Assembly: GCF_027595985.1 (NCBI RefSeq)
Contig: NC_073304.1
Coordinates: 219,674,000 to 219,737,999, forward strand
Length of the DNA: 64,000 nt
Origin: Sorex araneus
Lineage: Eukaryota; Chordata; Mammalia; Eulipotyphla; Soricidae
Direction of reading: 5' to 3'
Shown: one piece after another, positions 54,788 to 64,000 of the stretch
Layout: every line of letters begins with the position of its first letter
Position numbering within the stretch: position 1 is the stretch's first letter
Program-made: the position numbers and the translations under genes
Notes under the pieces: generated by a model
What the model was told of the DNA's origin: nothing
The model's database searches: none
Seen by the model: only the letters and a program-made list of their open reading frames with translations

Positions 54788-57700
54788 TCAGTGGCTCCTG
54801 GAACTGGAAGGGTCCAGCTGATTTAGCTCCGACTGGTCCAGAAGTTCAAAATCGTCCCCTTCAGCATCAGTGTCCAGGTCCGAGCTGGGAGCCCGGAGGT
54901 AGCCTCTTGTCGCTCTCCGGGGGGGCGGGCCCGAAGGCCCTGGCTGAGAGGCCCCCGACAGGGCCAGCTGGATCATGCCCTGCGAGACCAGGCTGGCAAG
55001 ATTGCTGGTGAGGTTGGATCCTGCAGGCAGGGCGGACAGCAGCAGCTGTGGCAGTGCAGCCTCATCGTGGCTGGCAGCGGGCGCCTGCGGCTCCTCGGCC
55101 CCCAGAGGGGACCGGAACAAGGAGCTGGGCATCCCGATGCTGGTGTCGTCCTCATCATCCAGCCCCGCTGGGTCCACATTAATGGAAGGGAAGTCTGGAA
55201 GGTCTCTGGCGAAGGACTCCTCGGCATCACTGTGGCCGTCGAGGTCTGGAAGAACAGAGGGGTGTCTGTGACATGGCACCAACCGGAGCTCCACGGCCCC
55301 AGCCCCGCAAGGCAGGTCCCTGAAGCCTGACTGCCCAGCCCAGGACTTCTCAGGGTGCCCGTGAAGGCCACGCTCCTGCTCAGCGTTTCCCCTCCAATGA
55401 CAGAACGCCGAGCTGCCTACTGGCCAGAGGCTTCTCCGTGGAGCGACCATGGGACTGACCGCTACAGGAAAGCAGGAGCACCACCCCACAGCCGCCCCCA
55501 CTGCTGCTCTGCCACCTGCCGCAGCTCAGAAAACAAGGCGGCAGGAGAAAGGGGCAGCCGCTCTGGCCTGTGGCCTGGGAAGCGGAGAGGCAGCCATCGC
55601 GGCCACTGTCAACGCTGGCACACGGTCACCCTCACCTTCCGAGCCTTCCGTGAGAGGGGTCTGGCCCCTGGAAAGGTTGAACGTGCCGTTGTCTGTACAG
55701 GAGGCCTCAGCATCTGAGTGCTCAGAGTCGGTGATGGCCAACTCTCTGGCAACAGTAGAATCATCCAGCTTAGGAAAGAGAAGACCGACAAGCCTGAGTG
55801 ATGCCGCCCGCCGTTAGCAACTGAGTGCGGTTCCCCACGACAGCTTCGTAAAGGAGCTGGTCCAAAGGCGAGCCTGCGCCTGGCCAGTGGGACTCAAATC
55901 AAAATCTTTTTTTTTTTTTTTTTGGCTTTTTGGGTCACACCCGGCGATGCTCAGGGCTGACTCCTGGCTCTGCACTCAGGAATCACCCCTGGCGGTGCTT
56001 GGGGGGCCATATGGGATGCTGGGAATCGAACCCGGGTCGGCCACGTGCAAGGCAAATGCCCTACCCACTGTACTATCCCTCCAGCCCCTCACATCAGAAT
56101 CTTAACCCTTTTCCCCGCTCCTCCAGGAAAACATGGTTAACTCTTTATTGGGAGGTGGGGGAGGGGAGCACACCTGGTGGTGCTCAGTAATTACTCCTGG
56201 TGGGCATGAGGTACCATGTAAGTGCAAGAGATTAAACCCAGTCAGCCAAATGCCAGGTAAATGCCCTATTTGCTGCACTGTCACTCTGGCCCCATGGTTA
56301 ACTCTTAAGATTGAACTTTTTTTTTTTTTGGTTTTTGGGTCACACCTGGCGATGCACAGGGGTTACTCCTGGCTCTGCACTCAGGAATTACCCCTGGCGG
56401 TGCTCAGGGGACCATATGGGATGCTGGGAATCGAACCTAGGTCAGCCGCGTACAAGGCAAATGCCCTACCCGCTGTGCTATCACTCCAGCCCTGATCCAG
56501 GAAAGACTTTTCACAGGTGATCAGGAGACACACACAGTACCAACCCAAGGGGTGGGGCAGTTTAGGAGAAAGGCAGGCTGGGCAGGTGGCTCAAAGGACT
56601 TGGGCTGAAGAGATGCACAGGGGGTTAAGGCCAACCCTAATTCAATCCCTGAATATAGAGTCAGAAGTTTTGAATAATGGGGTCACTGTCACTGTCATCC
56701 TGTTGCTCATCGATTTGCTCGAGCAGGCACCAGTAACATCTCCATTGTGAGACTCGTTGTTACTGTTTTTGGCATATCAAATACTCCATGGGTAGCTTGC
56801 CAGGCTCTCCGAGAGGAGCGAAGGAATCGAACCCAGGTCGGCCACGTGCAAGGCAAACACCCTACCCGCTGCACTATCACTCCAGCCCGATTACTATGAG
56901 GTGGGGATAAAAAAAAAAGGGGGGCATGTTAGGGGCTGGAACACAAACAGGCTCAATCCCCAGCACCACCTGGTCCTCTCAGCACAGGCCAGACTGCCTC
57001 CCAAGCATCACTGGGCATGGCCCCAAAACGAATAATTGCAGAAGTTCTGCCGTGATGGCAACAGGAAGGACCATGACCAGGCTGTGCTGACCTAAGAAGT
57101 CAGGGAACACTAACTTCTCTCCCCACCGCTGCGGGGCAGCAGGGAGGGCTGGAGACACACAGAGAGCCTGGAACTGCCGCAGCGTGTGGGGCAGATGGCG
57201 GAGAGAGCGATACCTGCGGGCAGAAGGCAGCCAGCTCCTCCTCGCTGTCACTGTGACCATCCACGGCGCGTTCAGGGTGTAGAGCTCTGCGGCGTGCTGT
57301 ACGGAGGAAGCAGAAAGTCTTTATGCACAGGAGAAAAGAAGCCACTGGAATTGGCCTTGGGCCTACATAGGGTAGCCGGAGTTAGCCATCAGGCGCGGAG
57401 GAGCAGAATGAAAGGCTTTCTGCCAACAGCCTCCCCTCCGAATCACACAACCAACTATCAGGCTCGACCTTGCTAATCAGGGCCAGAGCAGTGTCAAGGT
57501 GGAAAGTGGCACCGGTCACACCAGGAGGAGGCGACAGAGGAACGTGCAGTTGAGTCAAATCCAGCTTCTGCAAGCTGGAATTACACGCACGGGCCAGGAA
57601 GGGCACTTTGGCGTGTGATGATGACGTGCTGGGCACACTCCCGGGGCAGCAGTTCTGAAGCCCCCTTTTGACCCAGGAGGGGCAAAGACCTGCTCCTATT

Positions 57701-60700
57701 TCCAACCCGGAGATTCTGTCTCCTCAATGAAAAAGGAGGGCAATGGCACCCACGGTGACACTGCTGACAGGCGTGGTGCCGCGCACAGGGGAGTGCTAAC
57801 AAAGCAGCAGAAGCAGAATGACACCGCCCTCTCTTCACTTTCATTCAACTCGGGAGGACCTTCCTGAGACTTGTTTAAAATGAGGGTGCCTGGAATTCTA
57901 GGTGGGGACAATCATTTTTTCCCTGCATAGATTTCCCTGGAACAGAGTGTTTTTTCTTTGACCTACCCTCGCCCCACACCACACCCAGCCCACCAAACCT
58001 CTCCACAGTTTTGAGGATCTACCCGCCACGTCAGATGCAAACTTCACTTCCCCAAACTGCTGAGGCGGCCTCCTCCCGGCACTTACATTGTCTCTCTCTC
58101 TGCTTGGCCATCATGTAGCCGCGCACGCTGAAGTCCAGCCGCTGGAGAACTGGCTTCAGCCGGACATATGCTCGATCCCACAGCCGGTGGTACACAGTGA
58201 GAGGCCACATCATGACAAGGACAACTGAGGTAAGAAATGGGAAAAGGGCAAAATGGCTACGGGGTCACATGAAACGGTCCTAATGGTCACCGCAATTAGG
58301 TCCTGAGGACCTGAACCCTTAGTGTGGGACAGTTCTGCCTAATTTTGCAGGTTGGGTCTCCCTTACCACACGAGGTCGGGGGTGGGGGGGTGGGGGCCCA
58401 GGGGCCCAGGTTTGGGAGGCTTGTACCTTTGCAGCCACCTACAGTCTGTGCACAGATGGGTGCTGCTGACAGACCCAGGACAGAACCAAGTGAGGCAGCC
58501 GTTTGCATATAGGTAGCACTGGGTCAGAGACAAGGCCGAAAGGCAGTGATGCTTCAGACACTACAGAACCAAATCAGGGAGCTTCTGGAGTGCAGCACAT
58601 AGTCATAACTACTCTGTTCTTCTGCTCCGAGCAAGCTGAGCTTGTGCCAATGCAAAAATGTGCTCCATGTGGGGGAGGGAGGAAATGCTCCCTCCAAGGA
58701 AAACAATCTCCTAGAAGAAGATGCCAACATTCATTTCCACCGATACAATATGCTGATGCTAAAACTTCCCTCCTTAAAAAGGAACACAGTCCTGTACACC
58801 AGTGATCGTTTGACATTCATACGCCAGTGCACTGGCAGTGACCCACAGTCTGACTGATGAAATCACTGCTTTACTCTACTGTTCTATTGGCAGATTTTCA
58901 TTGATTTCTAAAACTGACTCTTTATCTGGGAAGCCAGTAGGTAAGGAAGCTATTTTTATACGCTAAGCATGTCATAATAAGGGGGCAGAGAGCTAGTACA
59001 CCAGGCAGAGCATATGCCTTGCACACGGCCCACCCAGATTCAATCCCTGGTATCCCATATGGTCCCCCAAGCATCACCAGGAGGAATTCCTGAGTGCATC
59101 ACCGGGGAGGTGCAACCCCTGAGCATCACTGGGTGTGGCCCCAAAACAACAACAACAAAAATCTAAAAAGGGTTGAAGAGACAGAACATGTGGTAGGAAA
59201 GGTCTATTCCTGGCACCACATGATGGCCCTGAGCACCAAATACCCAGAGCTATAGTGGTCCCTGGGCAACACAGCACATGGTCTCTTTAAAAAGAAGAAA
59301 GAAAGAAAACAGAAAATGGGGCCAGGCAAATATTTCAAAGGGCTAGAGAACACGCCTGGCATATTCCAGGCCCTGAGTTAGATCCTTATCACTACAGGAC
59401 CCCCGACACCTGCCCCTCCGGCATCTCCGGGATGGCTGTAGTGACCCCTAGCATCACTGTGTCCTTGGGCCAGAACACTGAACTGTCAGACACACACAGC
59501 TGGGATGAATACTGCCAGGAGTGGTCCCTGGGGACCCAAGCATTGCTTCAGAGGAAACCCCCTCCTCACAGGAAAAAAAATTAAACAGAAAGAAAAGAAA
59601 ACATTACAAGGCTATTTCTTGGGAACACAAAATCTCAATCTCCTTAAACCCAGAGCTGGGTGTGGCGGGAGGGTGGTGAGAAGAAAAAGCTATGGGGGAG
59701 GGGAGCTGTAGGGAGGTTGGGGATAGGGCATCAGCATTAATACTTACGCATTAAGTAGGACAGCAGGAGCCCAGGGACATAGCTGCCCAAGACAGCCAAA
59801 AAGGTCAGGATCCCACAGCTGAGCAAGCAGAACTGGGGGAGTCGGGAAACATTATTAAGTTTCTAGCACATGGAAGAAGACTGGGGTAGAAATGGGGGGG
59901 TGGTTAATGTGGAGATATTAAGAATTAAGTAATTCTTTAAGATCTATGAGAAAAGCACATGGACATGTCAAAATGACAAATAGAGCTTGTGACATTCACA
60001 TCCAAATGGTGATTCGATTTGGAAGGATACGAAAGATGTCCACTCCCATTTAAACCCCTTTCATGTGGCTAACCCCATTAGGGTGATACCTCTCAGCCAG
60101 GAAATTGCTATGAATAGGACTTGGACAGAAATTCTCTCTGGAAGCAAGCGGAGGTAGGTTTTTTTTGTTCCGTTCTGTTTTATTTTAAAGCAAAATATTT
60201 TAATTTTTAAAACACAATAAACTGCATGTTTAACAAAAGCAACTTTCTTCCTTGCAGTGAGATGGCCTAATCTAGGCGGCCACCACCCCGAGGGATGTGC
60301 CATCAAGCCTGTGCTGATGAGAAGCCCTTCCGACACTTTCCTTTTGAAGGAGGGTATGTAGTGAAAGGGCTGTTTCCGTTTAGCATGCACTGAACTGAAA
60401 GGCCAGAAATTAAAGTGAAGAAGGGAGGAGTCTTACCTTGCCTGGATTTTGCTTTTTGAAAAGCAAAAGATTCCGCATGAAAGTGGTCCCACTGACCCAG
60501 ACTTCAGCTATGTGGCGGCAGAGCTCAGGCACACTGAGCAGCCGAGGGTGCACAAAACCCCAGCTAGGGAAAAGAGAAGAGGCAGTTGTAGAGGGAGGGG
60601 GTCAAGGGTATACCCCCGCCCCCACCCCCATCTCACTCCAGACAGACATGTTTCAGGGTTTAAGAAGGGACTGGGGTGTGGCTGGTCCTGGGTGCTTTGC

Positions 60701-61722
60701 AGGCAAAGCCTGACTTTCTTCTTGGCTCACCAGGTTGAAACATGAATTCAGAGAATAGGATGGCAAACTTGTTCTGACAACTCCACCCTCTGAGCAAGCC
60801 CGATGCACATGTGTAAGCCTGTCGCCAGCTCCAAGGCCTCTGTACTTAGAAACCCCTTCCCTGCAAACTACTACACTCCACTGTGACCACAATCCAGGGA
60901 TAAAAGGAAAACACGAGCTGAACACCACTGCAATGGGGGCTGGGGGGGGGCTGGGGGGTGGAACACAACGGTGAGGATGGCCCTCAGAAAATAAGGCAGG
61001 GAAATTCTTCCCATCAAACAGGAGTGAATAAGCTGACAGGTGAAACCAAGAGCAGAAAGACACGCGAGAAATCTTTAGCTTGCGGACACGAGGATTCAAT
61101 GTGTTTTCTGATCAGGAACTTTAAATGACCAGAGATCACAGAAAACATTCAATGGCACGGTGAATGCTGAGTGAAGTTAGCTGCCTCTAAGTTTTCACAC
61201 TGGGCTGAAAAATGTGACTAATACCTGGCATGTCAGGTTAGGAGGCATAGGAAATTATCTTTTTCAGCAAACAGTCCTGTAACTCTTAGAGGACATTAGC
61301 CAACTCAACTTACTGCTGCCTCGATGTTAAAATGTTTGGTAAAATAATGCCTGTATCCATTTATTTGGTTCTTAGTTTATACTTCAGAATGTGGTGTTGA
61401 CAACATGTTACCAAAATATTGCAATAAGAGAATGAAAAAGGTCTGGAGTGACAATAAACTACAATGGGTAGAGCGTTTGCCTTGCATACAGCCAACCTGA
61501 ATTCGATTCCCAGTACCCTACCCATATGGTCCCCGAACAACACCAGTAGTGATTCCTCAGGGCAGAGCCAGGAGTAAGCCCTGAGCTCTGGGGTATATCC
61601 TGAACACCCAACCCCCCCCCACACACACACACAATGAATCAATCAGAGCAACGAAAAGGGGTTCCATTAGTTTTACCTCTAGACATACCTCTCATTGTCT
61701 AATGCGCTGTGAGGTCTTGGCA
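54788..61722 (-). CDS. RETREG3: reticulophagy regulator 3 (FAM134C), last seven coding exons (5' partial)
   Basis: ER-shaping membrane protein that acts as an ER-phagy receptor. Minus-strand exons: 61722-61689, 60563-60437, 59832-59748, 58224-58087, 57296-57214, 55768-55636, 55245-54788; about 352 residues, phases all consistent. The first reads VPRPHSALDNES, then WGFVHPRLLSVPELCRHIAEVWVSG. The second reticulon hairpin is FCLLSCGILTFLAVLGSYVPGLLLSYLMLVLVMMWPL, followed by the amphipathic part YHRLWDRAYVRLKPVLQRLDFSVRGYMMAKQRERQ. The rest is acidic and Ser-rich (HSDSEEELAAFCPQ, SCTDNGTFNLSRGQTPLTEGSE). Near the end GDDFELLDQSEL holds the LC3-interacting motif FELL. The amino-terminal exons, including the first hairpin, are beyond 64000. 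Confidence 0.96.
55905..57040. repeat. SINE cluster in RETREG3 introns
   Basis: Young reverse SOR copies at about 55907-56090 (flanks ATCARAATCTT) and 56307-56491; an old reverse copy at 56145-56295; a reverse type-II copy at 56680-56888 (TCACTGTCATCCTGTTGCTC, TGGCATATCAAATACTCCAT); an old forward copy at 56930-57035. Confidence 0.85.
58980..59500 (+). repeat. three degraded forward SINEs in a RETREG3 intron
   Basis: At about 58983-59155, 59165-59300 and 59315-59500. They keep GATTCAATCCCTGG, GTTAGATCCTTATC-like B boxes and worn A tails. Confidence 0.6.
61440..61635 (+). repeat. degraded forward SINE
   Basis: GGTCTGGAGTGACAATAAAC head, GAATTCGATTCCCAGTA B box, ends in a C run and (CA)n. It lies about 55 bp downstream, in transcript sense, of the exon at 61722-61689. 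Confidence 0.7.
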
Positions 61723-62149
61723 CTACAATATTAAAACAAACACAAGCATTAGTTGGCGGGAGGGAACTAAACACTAGAAAGGTTAGGCTATTGGTTTGAC
61801 AGTGCAAGTTTTAATCAGTCTGGGCAAAGTAAACAGTAATAGTCAATAAAACAGAGACACCATGGTATGCTGCCAAAATGAGGGAACTGCAGACAAAGGA
61901 ATGATGGCTTATGCCTGCTTATTCTCTGGGGAGAGAGAAGATGCAAATGGAGTAGTAGGGTCCCCTCTAATTACTATAATTGAAAGTCAAGGTGCACATG
62001 AAAAATGGTCCATTCCATCCCTCATGCGTGTCTGGGTTGCTCAGGAACACCAGAATGCACCAGCCTCCTGCAGCGTGTGATTTTAACTATTCCAGCCCTA
62101 GGAACCTTCCTACTCTAAGAGAAACCTGTTAACTACAATGAATGATGTA

Positions 62150-62850
62150 AAAAGTCTTTTCAAGATATCTGCACGCCTATGTTCACTGCAGTATTATTCA
62201 GAATAGCCCAAACCTACAACAACCCAAATGCCCAAGAACAGATAAATGGATAAAGAAACTATGGTACATCTACACAAAGAAATACTATGCATCGGCTAGG
62301 GGGGGAAAAAAATGAAGTCATGAAACTTGCTTATAAATGGGTGAACATGAAGAGTATTATGCCAAGTGAAATGAGTCAGAGTGACAGATATAGAATGATC
62401 ACATTCATTTGTGAGATATTAAAAAAAAACAAAACCATAGTATGAGAAAACCCAAAGACAGTAGAAACAAGGATCAAGAAAACATGGTTGGGGGAGGGGG
62501 AGGGGAGTGTAGTTGGAACAGAGAAGGGACCACTATGATAATGATAATTGGAAATGATGACTGAACGAGAACTGGGTGCTGAAAGATGAAAGGATATAAA
62601 GTGATATGCCTGATGCCTTTTCATTAACAGTACTGCAAACCACAGTGCCTAAAAGGGGGAGGGGGGAAGAAAGGAGAGGATGGAGGGAAGCAGGGAGGGA
62701 GGGAGAGAGGTGTCCACCACCAAGGAAGGTGGGAGGACTGAAGGGAAACTGGAGACACTGGTAAAGGGACTGTGCTGGAACATTGTAGGACTGGAAATCA
62801 TGAACAACTTTGTACCTGTGTATTCATGGTGATTCAATTAAAAAAATAAG
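62150..62850 (+). repeat. L1 fragment: end of ORF2 plus 3'UTR
   Basis: TTCACTGCAGTATTATTCAG, AACAACCCAAATGCCCAAGA, GATAAATGGATAAAGAAACT and AAGTGAAATGAGTCAGAG are conserved L1 ORF2 3' sequence; then a G-rich 3'UTR and TTCATGGTGATTCAATTAAA. 5'-truncated and old. It provides the identification for the shorter L1 tails elsewhere in the window. Confidence 0.88.
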
Positions 62851-62879
62851 TAAGTCTTCTCACATTCACCAGGCATAAG

Positions 62880-63710
62880 ATAGGTGGATAAGGGCCAAAG
62901 AGATAGTACAGGAGTCAAGGCACTTGCTTTGCAATTGATTGTAATCATATTACTTAAGTCATCATAAAAGAAAAAACAAAATAAGTAAGAGAGGCTTGCT
63001 CTTCAGGTGACATTCTCCTCTGAACACGCATCTCTCTTGCTTGTCTGTATGTCTCTTTGCATTTTCCACTCTGAGAAGTCCGTGTTCCTTCTTGAACACA
63101 CATATCCTTTCTTTCTCTGCCCTCACATCTTTCTAAATCATTTTCGTTCAATAAAAACTATCTTGCTGCAGCCAAGAATAGTCAGTCAGAGGAGCTGGAA
63201 GGATATGGGATTTCATCGGACTAATTACCAAAAAGCAACCAAAAGTCAACTTTATTTGTGAGACAGAAATAAAGGCTTACTTCTCTTACAATAAAACAAA
63301 ACAAAACCTATCTTGCTTCACAAAAATTAAAAATAAATAAATAAATGAAACTCCTGGACATGGGAGACAGACAGTTCAAAGGGCTAGAGCACAGTCTTTG
63401 CATGCAGAAGTCTGAGTTCAATTCTTGGCACCCCACATGGTCCAGAGAGCGTTACCTGAAATGATTCCTGGGCATAGCCAGGTGTGGCCCAAAACCAAAA
63501 TTAAAATTATCTCTGGTAATGGATACAGATTTCCTGAAAAAGATGGACAGAGCTAGAGACAGAGCAGATTAGATGCTTGTGTCTTGCACATAGTTGACCT
63601 AGGGTTGATCCCTGAGACCACATATGGTACCCCAAATCCGCTAGGAATGATCCCTGAGCCAGGAATAACCCGTGAGCACTGCTGGTTGTGGCTCAAATAC
63701 AAAAAAAAAA
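62880..63710 (+). repeat. worn SINE pieces in the upstream RETREG3 intron
   Basis: Partial forward SINEs at about 62890-62940, 63370-63505 and 63545-63705 with decayed B boxes (GAGTTCAATTCTTGG, AGGGTTGATCCCTGA). 62941-63369 holds nothing recognised beyond A-rich tracts. Confidence 0.55.
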
Positions 63711-63768
63711 AAAGGCAACAGACAATAAACAATGGGAAGGAATCAGAGAGAGCTCAAAAGGATGAGCA

Positions 63769-63951
63769 TGGGGACTAGAGCAATAGCACAGCAGGTAGGT
63801 CGTTTGCCTTGCACGCGGCAGACCCGGCAGACCGGGGTTTGATTCCCAGCATCCCATATGGTCCCCTGAGCACCGCCAGGAGTAATTCCTGAGTGCAGAG
63901 CCAGGAGTAACCTCTGTGCATCGCCGGGTATGACCCAAAAAGAAAAAAAAA
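63769..63951 (+). repeat. young SOR SINE, forward
   Basis: GGGGACTAGAGCAATAGCAC head with a small internal duplication before the B box (GGCAGACCCGGCAGACCGG), otherwise consensus, A tail at about 63940-63951. Confidence 0.9.
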
Positions 63952-64000
63952 ATCACAGGAAAGTCAATTTCGAATTCAGATTTTTCTATGTTCTACCAAA

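Overview
This is host nuclear DNA from a small insectivorous mammal, most likely a shrew (Soricidae, probably Sorex). Two things point there. The genes and their order match the mammalian block on human 17q21.2: ATP6V0A1 - NAGLU - HSD17B1 - COASY - MLX forward, then PSMC3IP - RETREG3 reverse. The spaces between exons are packed with a tRNA-derived SINE with a conserved A box and B box, a body containing CCCATATGGTCCCC and an A-rich tail, which I recognise from memory as the shrew SOR family. The species call is inference; the gene calls rest on exon-by-exon agreement in protein sequence and splice phase.

Layout. 1-8340: last three coding exons and 3'UTR of ATP6V0A1 (+), with a 5.4 kb last intron. 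8341-18225: intergenic, almost wholly repeats (SINEs, L1 3' tails, an old solo LTR, a duplicated block). 18226-27255: NAGLU (+), six exons, with intron 5 swollen by nested LTR, L1 and SINE insertions. 27550-30710: HSD17B1 (+), six exons. 30711-36840: repeat-rich spacer with LTR copies, an NDUFC1 retropseudogene and a nine-copy 71-bp tandem array. 36841-40690: COASY (+), nine coding exons. 41100-46750: MLX (+), eight exons, 298 aa. 46720-51744: PSMC3IP (-), eight exons, 217 aa, converging on MLX. 53175-64000: the 3' seven coding exons and 3'UTR of RETREG3 (-), whose first exons lie beyond the window.

These are independent housekeeping genes, not an operon, but there are functional links. ATP6V0A1 acidifies lysosomes, NAGLU is a lysosomal hydrolase, RETREG3 is an ER-phagy receptor, and MLX is a bHLH-Zip factor that binds CACGTG boxes; CACGTG sites lie in both the NAGLU and the MLX promoters. 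PSMC3IP is a meiotic recombination factor with a perfect palindromic X-box next to its start.

I found no new enzyme system, phage, CRISPR or gene cluster of unknown function. The most interesting items are regulatory or structural: nine regularly spaced GATA motifs in the 71-bp array, the palindromic X-box, a GC-AG alternative donor in MLX, abutting opposite poly(A) signals between MLX and PSMC3IP, a stop codon overlapping the poly(A) signal in HSD17B1, a C-terminal extension and poor acceptor in NAGLU, and a second SINE type sharing the SOR head but carrying a different body.
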